Source: Meghimatium bilineatum (Eukaryota > Mollusca > Gastropoda > Stylommatophora > Philomycidae). From it: 64,000 nt of DNA. The DNA lies in the NCBI GenBank assembly GCA_034231615.1, contig CM067315.1, positions 28,257,623-28,321,622 on the forward strand, read 5' to 3'. The notes under the pieces were generated by a model. It was given only the letters and a program-made list of their open reading frames with translations. It had not been told where the DNA came from and did no database searches. Each line of letters starts with the position of its first letter. Within the stretch, counting starts at the first letter, position 1. The position numbers and the translations under genes are program-made. Positions 45,213-55,376 of this stretch are shown here, piece by piece.

Positions 45213-47013
45213 TTAAGCTCTTGGTAGGCAAACTCCATTCAAAATTGGCGTGCCAGCTATAATAAGAGACTGACACCGCTCTGTTGATCTACAGCCACAT
45301 TCGCCCTCTTTAACTTCATTTACGTAACAGTGTGAGGTATACTGTCTGCACACGCCTTTGTATCCTGCCTTGGCACTGAAATACAGGAGTGCATCATATA
45401 ATATAGTTATTTATAGCAGAATTGGAGTTGTTTAACATATGCAAAATTGTGTAAATAAATACAAGAACATTGAGTGATTTCGAATAATAAAAGGTTAAAT
45501 GATAAATGGCGATTGTAATAATATCAATATTTTTCTAACATTGTTCTATCAGCTATGATATTACACGTTACAACGGGTAGAAAGGCGATTCTCAGTAGAG
45601 CGGCGTGAACCACTACACAGTACAGAAAGACACTCAAAAACGTTATTGTCATTTCATATCTCCTATATTATTTCCAATAATTGGGACGTTGTCTCACTAA
45701 ATAGGCTTGGACGAGATAGTGAAGCCGACTAATAGTGCAACTTTTCCCTCACTTAAATCCACATACATTGCATTAACAACATTAAATTAATTTAGTTATG
45801 TTATCCGTTCCAGGGTATCCAGATATAAATGAAATCAAGAGTAACATTTACGCGTCATCGACTGTGATGCCATCACTTAATAATGGTCAAGGAGGCATCC
45901 GAGGTTACTACACCAGTTGGAATCCCACAAGGAAATTTATATAGCACAACAGTCGAAGTGAATTTATTTTCTTTAAAGGGGGAGTCGAAAAGAGAATGTA
46001 GAATTTCATAGGTAGATGCAAAATTTCACAAGATTAAAACCACAATGTAGAATTTCATAGGTAGATGCAACATTTCACAAGATTAAAACCACAATGTAGA
46101 ATTTCATAGGTAGATGCAACATTTCACAAGATTAAAACCATCCTATGTAATATATCTTTGTAAATTGAGGTGAGAAAGAGAGCTCTTAAAATGTATATAT
46201 AAACAAATTCTTTTGTATGAAAGTGAATATTGGACACTCAGCAAAATAGTGAAAAAATATATTAATACAGCGTAGATGTGGTTTTATAGAAGAATGTTAA
46301 GAATACAATGGGCAAATAAAAATCATAATGAAGATATCTAGAAAGAAGTTCATTAGAAAAAAAGAGGAATAAATGTTCCAGTCTTGGGTAACGACCCTAA
46401 ACAGGAAGTATGTTGCTGGAGTAACACCGGGTAAATGTCAAGATAAACAAAAATAGGTAGATGTGTTATTAAAATAAAACATAAAACAACCTAACATTAG
46501 GTTGTTTTATGTTTTATTTTGGTAACACATCTACCTATTTTTGTTTATTTTGAAACAAGAGCTGCTTCCCCGCATCAGAAAGAGATAGTCCACATTTTTT
46601 GGACACATCATGAGAAGAGAAAATATGGAATATATTGTAACAACAAGCAAGCTGAAAAGCAATGATTGATAGCACACGAAATAGAAGGCCGTGGAAGACT
46701 TGATAACCAACGCGACACGGCATGGACCATAAGAAGTAGAAAGGAAGAGTCGAAGCTGTGATTACATGAAGAGACTAACATGAAAATACAAATTTCACAT
46801 AAGTAAAATCAATTTACATAAAATACAATAGACATACCTAGAAATGGTAGCACAACATTGTCCGGCATAACAGTCGTTTTCATTGTTGCATGGGATTTCG
46901 AAGTCAAATATTATAGTTTGGTTCAGTGGGTACATTTTTTCGGTATCCAAGACACACAGTGCCAATCCTGCAACGCAGACAATGACAATACAATGAAGAA
47001 GCAGACAAGCCAT
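45213..47013 (-). CDS. Gene E: secreted ten-cysteine AVIT-like peptide with insertion
   Basis: Minus-strand exons 47013-46838 and 45375-45213 join in phase 2 (AG|T = Ser) and encode 112 residues. The signal peptide starts MACLLLHCIVIVCVAGLA. Between the signal region and Cys1 this copy has 16 extra residues (EKMYPLNQTIIFDFEI) absent from every paralogue and containing an N-Q-T sequon. Cysteine pattern: C-x5-C-x4-CC-x13-C-x6-C-x9-C-x-C-x5-C-x14-C. Donor is AG|gtatgt; acceptor is tttcag|T. A TATAAAAG box lies 82 bp before the ATG, and several AATAAA signals follow the stop. The second exon closely matches gene C. The 1.46-kb intron holds a 49-bp repeat, a LINE relic and a PLE hairpin. Predicted secreted; role unknown. 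Confidence 0.84.
45990..46142. repeat. 49-bp tandem repeat, 3 copies
   Basis: AATTTCATAGGTAGATGCAA plus CATTTCACAAGATTAAAACC units, in the gene E intron. Confidence 0.95.
46180..46740 (+). mobile_element. LINE family Y relic split by a PLE hairpin
   Basis: Left part (46180-46400) has WFYRRMLRIQWA; right part (46560-46740) has FFGHIMRRENMEYIVTTSK and ATRHG. The two are consecutive in family Y, so 46420-46557 is inserted. Confidence 0.7.
46430..46557. repeat. Head-to-head PLE end hairpin
   Basis: Arms of about 50 bp (AACAAAAATAGGTAGATGTG and its complement CACATCTACCTATTTTTGTT) meet at CAACCTAACATTAGGTTG. Each arm matches the PLE end at 44620-44670. Confidence 0.85.
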
Positions 47014-47094
47014 CTTGGTAACAACGTTCAGAAGTCAAGAGAAAAATGAACTGTGTTAGTTGTTTGTCTTTTCCTGCACATCTTTGAGCATTTG

Positions 47095-47102
47095 CTTTTA
47101 TA
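47095..47102 (-). promoter_or_regulatory. TATA box of gene E
   Basis: TATAAAAG on the minus strand, preceded by ACTACCAC as in gene C, 82 bp before the ATG. Confidence 0.65.
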
Positions 47103-47109
47103 GTGGTAG

Positions 47110-48330
47110 TACAGGAAATGAATCGATAAATTAAAAACTAAAATATGTTTCCGCCACCACATCCTTTCAAATCAGTAATAAGTATCGTTATCTATACATA
47201 AATGTGGTTGCAATGTCAATATTTACTATCACATATTATTTTACATAAATTTATTTACAGCGTGTTTTCCTGTTAAGGAGTGCATGGAGGTTTTTTTTGG
47301 CTGTGAAAGTAAAGAACGCTTTGCCATAGCTGTCGCCGCGACGTGTATAGGAAGAATTTATATCGCACCTCCAAAAGACAAAACTATCTTAGTCCCAACC
47401 GTGGATGGAACCTCGGACCACAGGGTTCTGAGACCGGTATTCTAGCTATACAGCCACCAAATTTATAAGATCAAGAATGTTATTATTTTTCTCTGTTATT
47501 GTTGTGAAGACGTGCTCTCTGGTCGTGTGTAGTGATACTGTGGTTGCTAGTCGACTTCAGCACCTGTGCTCGTTTGACTTTGCTCCTGTTCGATGTTTGG
47601 GATGGCCCAGCCAATATGTTTCCAGCCTCTTTTGGCAAATATCCACTTCAATGAGTTGGTCTCGATGGAAAGATATAAATTATAAACATTAGTTGGCTTT
47701 CGGAGGTCGTGATACCTGTATTACCACAACTGCACTTTATTTTATGACTGTAAAGCTCTGATATAGCCAAATTAAACTGAAGTATATGGTTTAAAAAAGC
47801 GTACATCACCTTGGGAGGTATAGTTTTACTTAACCAAACCAAATTATTATTCTTTTTTTAAAAAAAAACAAATATTACGTTGTACAACTGAACCTAGAAG
47901 AAAGAATAACTAATATAAAATGTATACACCATTAATAAAGAGTGAATTAATATATGGAATAATCGCGTTAAAGTTATTAACGCTCATAAGCTCTTGAAAC
48001 AATCCAAGCAGACGTAATCACATAAGTATGATATTAAAATCCTACTATTTAGAAAATATAATTTACTTAGATTTGGAATCAGATGAATCATTGTGTGTCA
48101 AGTGTAGTCAGGAAAACACCACTGAATATAGTTAAGTAAATGTCAAACAAACAATAAAGAAAGAGAGATTATAAATCACTTTAAGAACAAGACGATTCAA
48201 ATCGATTTAGTAGACATGTTAGGGTCTAACGTAGAAAATTAAACAAATAAAATAATTTGATAGTTATTTTTTTTTAAACAGTAGCTGCACAGATGCATGC
48301 AATTTTCATTCTCAGGCAGATGTTGGAGAA
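47110..48330. other. Gap: nothing recognised
   Basis: AT-rich sequence upstream of gene E. Short frames at 47477 and 47648 have no domains. A region near 47380-47450 looks tRNA-like or SINE-like but could not be classified. Confidence 0.4.
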
Positions 48331-48334
48331 AAAC

Positions 48335-49015
48335 ATAGAATAAAATAAGAACCTTTTTGTATCATTTGTAGACCAGGAGAAAGCCTTCGATAGAGTAGAT
48401 AGAAGTGTTCTATGGCACACACTAGCTAACTACGGAGTCAATAACCACTTTATTAAAGTATGTCATAACTTATTTGTGAACTGTTTGTGAGAGTGTAATT
48501 CGAACGAATAAAATAATATCAACCCCATTTAAAGTCACATCGGGAGTTGGGCAAGGATGCGTTTTATCACAACTCCTGTTCATCACATATATCGATAGCA
48601 TTACGAAAAAAAGCCAAGATGCAAAATGAAAATACCAAAGAGCTACTCTTTGCCGACGATCAGGCTATAATAGTAAATGAAGAAACTGAACTTCAACGTC
48701 ATCTAACATCCATGGACATCAAGTGCAAGAACAACAACATGAAGATAAGCATAGATAAAACAGAAAGAACGCAATAGGAAGGGATACACACAATCTAAAT
48801 ATATCAGTGGAAAACAAGTCATTAAACAAACCAACACCTTCAAATACTTAGGCGTAACATTCTCTTCAGATGGAAAGATGGACATCAAAATAGACATTCG
48901 TTGTAGCAAAGCGAATCAAATACTGGGTCAATTATCCCCTTTATTGCAACACAAAATGCTACCAATGTCAACAAAAAAACATCTTATCAAAAGTATCTTC
49001 ATTCCAACTTCATGC
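48335..49015 (+). mobile_element. LINE family A reverse transcriptase fragment
   Basis: VDQEKAFDRVDRSVLW (48365), then in shifted frames a VGQGCVLSQLLFI-type block (48545), the catalytic ELLFADDQAI (48640), MKISIDKTE, and TFKYLGVTFSSDGKMD (48840). Multiple frameshifts. Confidence 0.85.
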
Positions 49016-49095
49016 TGAGCATGATTTTGACGTAAATACTTGTCTCTTTTTCTTTACAGAAGCGTTGTGTCATTAAAAGTTAGTATTTATCGAAA

Positions 49096-49275
49096 ATGAG
49101 TTTTAAAATGCAATTCGTAACACTTCAGAATATTGCTGTTAAAATTTATAAATATTTTTGTCGAGAGTCTGAGCCAATTTATACAGCTTATTTGGGCAAA
49201 AATCTGCGGGTTTGATCGGTGATGAAAATCAAACCTTCATGTTGTGCGATGTTAAAGAACTCTTCCTTTGATTCC
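49096..49275 (+). pseudogene. Internally deleted transposase relic
   Basis: ATG at 49096 opens a frame like the N-terminus at 42202 (NIAVKIYKYFCRESE versus NIAIKIYQYFCRERK). It then jumps to the region around the catalytic Glu (TTATTTGGGCAAAA, followed in another frame by TFMLCDVKEL versus TFKLCDIETL). About 330 codons between these points are missing. Non-functional. Confidence 0.75.
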
Positions 49276-49312
49276 TACATACCGACATCATCATATATTA
49301 ACATCAGCGTTA

Positions 49313-49402
49313 TGATTATCATTATCATTACCACCACCACTACTACAACCACCACTACTACCACCACAACCACCACATGCATCATCATCATCATCATTAT
49401 CA
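49313..49402. repeat. CAT/ACC trinucleotide repeat
   Basis: ATCATTATCATT passes into ACCACCACTACTAC and back to ATCATCATC. Confidence 0.95.
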
Positions 49403-49734
49403 TGTGGAGGTAGCATATTCTGCATGTAGCGGACATCACAGCCTTTCAACACTCCTGGCGAATTTGAGCTAATCTTCTCGATTCCTTGACTGTCATGTTT
49501 AGGTGATATTGGATATCTTGCGAGAACATCACCTAAAAGTACAGTTGTTTTCAATTTTATTTTCTATTTTGCATTTTTGCTTGTGTGCCCTACTGTATTT
49601 TCTCATCACATTCCCATGGTTCTCATCTCTCTTTGTTATTTTCCAGACCTGTATACTGTATATTAAATTATTGTTTTAGTGTTTCACATAATCTTCGTTT
49701 GATTTTGTGGTTCTACTCTGTGTTTGTTCGTCCC

Positions 49735-49770
49735 TTTCTTAATAAATACTTTCGATTGAAACGTCGATCA
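49735..49770 (+). other. PLE-end motif with TTGAAACGTCG
   Basis: CTTAATAAATACTTTCGATTGAAACGTCGATC, described in parts: AATAAATACTTTCGATTG followed by AAACGTCG. It is like 10690-10720 and 44571-44600. Probable remnant of a PLE terminus. Confidence 0.4.
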
Positions 49771-49829
49771 TGTGTATTATTCAAGGTAACGTTTTCTTCT
49801 TTTCTTTTCGCTTTATTCCTGTATGCCTT

Positions 49830-50770
49830 GCAGCGATAGGGGTAGAAGAGTTTCTTGGTGAAGGTTTTTATTTGTATGTGCTTCATATGCCTGTTTTCGT
49901 TGACTTTTATTTCTGTAATCCATCGTTTGGATGATCTGCCCTTTGCTTTGTATCCATAATATCTGTATAGTAATGCCTTTTGAGAAGCACTGATTGTGGT
50001 CTGGAAGCATGTGAAAACCACTTAATCTGTAGTCTTCTTATATAATCCAGGGTTGGCATTGTGTTTGTTAGTCTTCTGATGTTTTCATTTCTGACTTTAT
50101 CTCTTATTGTTACTCCGAAAATTCTACGCAAATAAGTCATTTCTGTTGTGGTATGTTTTCTTTTGGTTTTTGTTGTTAGTGTCCACGTTTGATATTGGTA
50201 GCATAGTCGTGTTAGGATGATCGTTATATATAGTGCATTTTTGGTGCTCATGTTCACATTTGTTCTTTTTGGACATCAAAATAGCCCTAAGATCTGCCGT
50301 AAGATCTGCCCTAAGATGTGCCCTAAGATCTGCCCTAAAATCTGCCCCAAGATCTGCCCTAAGATCTGCCCTAAGTTACTCCAAGATATGCCCTAAGATA
50401 TGCCCCAAGATCTGCCTTAAGATCTGCCCTGAGATCTGCCCCAAGATATGCCCCAAGATATGCCCCAAGATCTGCCCTAAGATCTGATATGCTATGTTGC
50501 ATCTACGTTGGATTTATTTGGTGTTTTCTTCAATTTGATGACATGATGTCTCCAAGATAAGTGAATTCTTTACCTGTTTAAATTTCTAGTCATCAATGAA
50601 AATAGTGGTGTTTTTTTTCTGTTTGTGAGATTTACATTTGCCTCGTTTGTATATGTTTGTCTTCATGTTAAAGTCACTAAATGGTGTGTGCAGTCTATTA
50701 ATATGTTGTAGTAGTTGTTCTTCTGGTGTTGGTATTATTCCTTGATCGTTTGCTAAAAGAAGTTTGTTCA
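49830..50770 (-). mobile_element. LINE family A relic, reversed, with 12-bp repeat inside
   Basis: On the minus strand: an RT remnant with LLANDQGIIPTPEEQLLQHI (a decayed FADDQ site), a FTYLGDIMSS segment, then frame 50257-49907 with CYQYQTWTLTTKTKRK, MTYLRRIFGVTIRDK and IKWFSHASRP. A 12-bp repeat has expanded at 50278-50486. Confidence 0.8.
50278..50486. repeat. ATCTGCCCTAAG 12-bp tandem repeat
   Basis: About 17 copies, inserted in or expanded within the LINE relic. Confidence 0.95.
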
Positions 50771-50859
50771 GGGGGTTATTTAGATTCTAATACATATTGA
50801 CTACCTGTGTAACTACTCCTACACAAGTTGATTAGGTGTTGCGAAACACCATATATTGA

Positions 50860-52530
50860 TATCATTGTCTCTGCTTGCTCTTATCCCACTGAACGTGTAT
50901 CCGATTTCCTAAATAGTATTTTCCAACCTTTAGTGGAGCAACTGCTGTCATTCATATAAGATTCTAAGCATGTTTCAACTATATTGTCTTCTGTTCAGTT
51001 GACTTCTGGTCGCACTCATCGTCTGTTCTTACTTGAAGTTTGTTTTTTATATACTTCTATATCCCATTCTGATGGTCTTAGGGCTTTGCAGTTTTGTTCT
51101 CGGTAAGAACTCCCATCCCTTTGTAATCACTCCGACTCTTATCCGCCTTGCATAACTGATGATTAAGTTTAACTCTTGAATTCGATTGGCACTTTTTCGA
51201 TCAGATCAGTGGTGTTACTATGGGCACTAAGATGGGATATAGTTATGCGTGTATTTTCATGGGACATCTTGAACACCAGACTTATGAAGGTTCTTTTCCG
51301 TTTCTATTTCATAGATATAATGATGATGGTATATGTATTACTGACATGTCTGAGACAGAATTGTCTCGCTTCATCAACCTTATCAACAATTTTAACCCTG
51401 ATATTCAATTCACCTCTAACATCTCTACTACTTCTGTCAACTTTCTTGATATTATTGTCACTATTCATCCCCCCTTACCTCAGCACATCTGTTTACTACA
51501 AACCTACTGATGTACATGGTTTTCCGCTCTACACTTCTCATCTTCCTACTTGTCGAAATTCTCTACCATTTTCCTAGCTTCTTCGCTTTCGTCGCGTATG
51601 TAAAAATGATGCTGACTTTCTTGATAAATCCTCTGAGATGATTTCTTTAGTAGACATCCGTTACCCGACAGTGTCCTTTCATCGGCATGGCTTCGTGTCC
51701 GTAAGTTATCTCGACTTGATACCTTGACTAATAGTCATGGTACTTCATACTCCTCTGATAGAGTTATACGTATCCTCACTTTTCATCCCCATAACTCTAA
51801 TGTACGTCGAAACTTGTTCAAGCATTATTCCCTTCTCCAGTCTGATTCTGAAACTCGTGCCGCTTTCCATGACTTTCCTTTGGTTGCCTATGGGCGTGAC
51901 AAAAATCTTAATGACATCTTGGTCCAAAGTCTTGCAGCGATAGGGGGTAGAAGAGTTTCTTGGTGAAGGTTTTTATTTGTATGTGCTTCATATGTCTGTT
52001 TTCGTTGACTTTTATTTCTGCAATCCATCGTTTGGATGATCTGCCCTTTGCTTTGTATCCATAATATCTGTATAGTAATGCCTTTTGAGAAGCACTGATT
52101 GTGGTCCGAAGCACTGATTCGTTGCAAACGCTGTGGTTACTAAACATGTCCCTATGTAGTTCAGATCCGCTGTGTCTCATTTCCTAAGACCACTTTCACT
52201 ATCGATGATGCCTTTACATGTAAATCCCGTATTGTCATTTACGTTATCATATGTAAACGTTATGACAAGAATTGTATAGGTGAAACTGATTTACTATTGA
52301 GTGGCCGCTTCTGCGGGCATCTTCTTGTCATAAAACACAGAGAACCTACCCCTGTAGCCATTCATTTCAATGGTGTTAGTCATCATGGTGCCCTCGATAT
52401 CCAGGTCACTTCCCTCAGTTCCTGCACCACGTATGACAGATCTATGTACGTTCTTGAAAATCGATTTCTTTTTGAGTTTGCTACCCTAAAGCTTTTTAGA
52501 CTTAACTCCGCTCATTCATTTGTTTAAATT
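50860..52530 (+). mobile_element. Penelope-like element relic
   Basis: Blocks in PLE order: GVTMGTKMGYSYACIFMGHLEHQ (51205, described in part), a FHRYNDDGICI RT-like catalytic block with the Asp-Asp pair (51308), SVNFLDIIVTI, LTFHPHNSNVRRN (51770), and VAYGRDKNLNDILV (51880). A degenerate GIY-YIG region with ICKRYDKNCIGET (52250) and HFNGVSHHGALDIQVTSL follows, ending at 52527. A LINE A fragment (51938-52125) interrupts it. Confidence 0.8.
51938..52125 (-). mobile_element. LINE A fragment nearly identical to 49833-50010
   Basis: About 180 bp, differing from the 49.8-kb copy at only a few positions. It sits in the PLE between NDILV and the GIY-YIG part. Recent copying of an interior fragment without its own tail. 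Confidence 0.8.
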
Positions 52531-52891
52531 TGTGTTAGTGTTGTCCTTATTGTATTGCTATCCATGTTGTATTGGGTAAGAATTTGTTATATCTGTTATC
52601 ATATCCTGTCCAATTTTCAGCAAAACCCGCCACAGACGCAACCACATGCGTAAGGTTAGAAATTAACATCCAAATAAACCCAGACAGGAAACGTAACACA
52701 AATAAAGTCAAATAAATGTTATTAATTAATATATAATCTAATCTTATGCATCCGGTTAGAGGTCAATATATTTATTATAAGGATTATGTTAAAGTTTGTT
52801 ATGCATACTAAAGTATTATCAGTATTGATAAAGAAAAATGCGTGGGTTGTAAACAGATTTCTTTTAAATAAAACAATTCCCGTACTGCCAC

Positions 52892-52899
52892 TAAAAATA
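52892..52899 (+). promoter_or_regulatory. Degenerate TATA box of F
   Basis: TAAAAATA in place of TATAAATA in the block otherwise shared with gene D. It may weaken transcription. Confidence 0.5.
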
Positions 52900-52978
52900 C
52901 AAGTATTCAGAGATATTCTGGGAATAACAAACAACTAACACAGTTCATTATCTCCATTAACTTCAATTTGTCATTAAA

Positions 52979-53109
52979 ATGGCGGGTCTATTTCTTCAAT
53001 GTCTTGTCATCGTCTGCGTTGCTGGTTTAACTCTGGCAATCTTGGATACTCCGTGCAATAACGAAAGCGTTGATTGCGATGCCGGAGAATGTTGTGCTGC
53101 CAGTTCTAT
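52979..53109 (+). CDS. Gene F, exon 1 only: duplicate of gene D exon 1
   Basis: ATG at 52979 opens a signal peptide (MAGLFLQCLVIVCVAGLTLA) and C-x6-C-x4-CC ending in DAGECCAASS. The exon is 131 nt with an AT|gtatgt donor in phase 2, exactly as in gene D. The intron start, promoter and upstream 300 bp are also duplicated. No family second exon is visible between 53110 and 64000. Either the intron exceeds 10.9 kb or the copy lost exon 2 and is dead. The intron carries a 1.24-kb repeat Q insertion absent from D. Open reading past the donor runs to 53296 but ends without cysteines 5-10. Confidence 0.6.
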
Positions 53110-53297
53110 GTATGTATACTGTGTTTTCTCTAATGTTTTGTTTTCTGGGAATACACCGTCTTGTATTAATTTCTTTGATCCACGAGGAACTAAGCGTCAA
53201 CTCTTGGTGACTTCAATGTCACATTATGGAACTGTTCTGTTATTTTTGTTATTCTGTACAAGGATAAAACACATATTCCCAATTTTGTTTCTCTGAG

Positions 53298-54540
53298 GTA
53301 TTTCATCTTCTTCTGTGTTCGCTCTCATATAACCACAACGAATATATCGTGTGATTTCCACCGGAGAGCGTGAAGTACGTTGTGCTGCAAGTTCCACAAT
53401 AAAACTGTGTTATTTGTTTCTCGATCGGCCACTCTGTGGTCTGGTCGTCCGAGGTCCAGCACATCCGTTTTCGTCATGCCTTTAATTCGGATGTACTTTC
53501 CAAGTCAATGACAGCCTGTCTATCTGTCGCCGGACACGCTGGTGTGTAGTGACTCTTCGCCGAGACAATTGTCGTTCACGTCTATTTCGCACGAGGTGTT
53601 CCACCGTGTATGAACTTACCTCGTGTAATTGGACGTAATGTGCCTGTGCCCATCCGGTACTGAACCGTTACTCATCCGCGAGCCTGGTTCCGTATGAGGA
53701 AGAACTCAACAGAAGAGTTGGACTCTGGCTCTTTCGCCTTCTTAGCCGAGGTGTCGTTCACCGACATCGTGAACCCCTCGCCCAAGTTCTAGTCTCACCC
53801 CACGCGTTTGAGAGCATGGCGTTCTCGAGCTGAGCGATCTTGTACCAATAGCGCCTGAGCCCATCAGGTACTGAACCCTTTCTCTCTGAAAGTGTAATTC
53901 CGGTATAGGAAATCTTGACAGTAGAGTTGGGTCAGGACTGCCATCGTTGTCCCTTTTTTGTCTGAGCCCATCAGGTACGGAACCCTTTCTCATCGCGAGG
54001 ATGTTTCCGGTATAGGAAGGCTCGACATTAGAGTTAGGCCAGGTCTTCTTGCTTTGCCGGACGCCAATGATTGAGTCTGGGTCTCTGCCTGTAAGGAGCG
54101 CAGGTAACTAGAAGCTCGTCTCGAGCTAACAGAGCTTGTAGTTCCCCTTTCCTTGGAAATTTTTCCCTTTCTATTTGCAGTTGGCGTTGCCCTCTGGCGC
54201 TGTTATGCCCTTTCATTGTACTCATTATGAAAGCTATTCGTCTCCCGCCATGCATCTATCTTTTTTGTGCCTTTTTCATTGGCCGCCAATTGTATGTCCA
54301 CGGTGCCACTGTATGTTTTGGTGCTGTTGGTGTCGGAGATATTGTCTGTCTCTTATACTGTCAAATCTCTTTCCATCTGCTACCTCAACATTCTTCGACA
54401 CGATCCACAAATGATTTAGCAAGAATCAACACGACCCGCTGTATTTCTGTTTCCAGTGTGCACCGCGAGGAGGTACATTTGGGATCTTGGTTATCTGCTA
54501 ACCCTGTGTCCGCCGAGAGCGTTCCCTTTGCACCCCTCTT
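53298..54540. mobile_element. Repeat Q insertion in the F duplicate
   Basis: The D intron reads continuously across this point, while F has 1.24 kb of repeat Q (CTTCTTCTGTGTTCG head, AGCACATCCGTTTTC, CCCATCAGGTACTGAAC). No clear target duplication was seen. Confidence 0.8.
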
Positions 54541-54775
54541 GCGTGTTTGATGTTTTATCAAGAAATTAAATATATAGGACATTTTTAGTAGACACCGTAT
54601 ACTCATATTTTGTTTCAAAAGATACATTGCTTATCTGAAGTCATGTTACTGTTTGTGTGTGTGTTTTTTAATGTTAGTATCTGAGTGTGAATATTTATGT
54701 AGTAACGTCTTAGATTCTTCTTGTACGTTGTTTATCAGTAAAGGTTAAGGCCAGCTGAGTTAGAACAAGCGTCTG

Positions 54776-55376
54776 CTGGTTGGTTGTTGATCCAGCAGTC
54801 CATGAGCTTATGCCCGTGGACCTAATGCTATTGTGTGATATATGCATGTGTTTGTGAGCTGTTGTTCTGTTCCATATAAGGTTTCCCATATATCAGACCT
54901 CGGAGGGAAAATCCTTTTCAAGACATCATACGGCGCTGCACATACATAAAATGTGGTGGTTTGCAGTTTCGTAGGGATTAGTGCACAACCTGCACCCTAA
55001 AGTGTGTTTATGGTTGTCGCTGGGTATTGCTATCATCATTAATTTGCTTGGTTAGTTTCCACAGCTTTCTCCCTTCCTTTTCAAAATTTAATTTGTGAGT
55101 TTTTTCCCTCCAACTTCTTCTCTGTGTTTCTATCTTTTCTTTAGTGAACTTTGCTTTGGTTTTTTGTAGAGCGATGTGATTCTGTTGTGATGGTTGCTTC
55201 TCTGCCATATTACGTGCTTCAGTCAGTTCTTCCTGTAGTTTTTGAAGTGTATTGGTCCAATATGGTACATAATTCTTCCTTGCTCCTCTTGGTAGTGTCT
55301 CCTTAGCTGCCTGAAGTATTCCTTTATTAAACTCCATGATAATAGTGTTGATGTCTTTGCCTGTTAATTTTATGTC
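54776..55376 (-). mobile_element. RT-deleted LINE (linker joined to 3' end)
   Basis: Minus-strand frame ending at 55008: TLPRGARKNYVPYW, KAKFTKEKIETQRRSW and LWKLTKQINDD, the endonuclease-RT linker. It runs directly into the CRLCTNPYE-like zinc-finger and GGTCCACGGGCATAAGC tail of family N. The whole RT and RNase H are missing. Confidence 0.75.
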
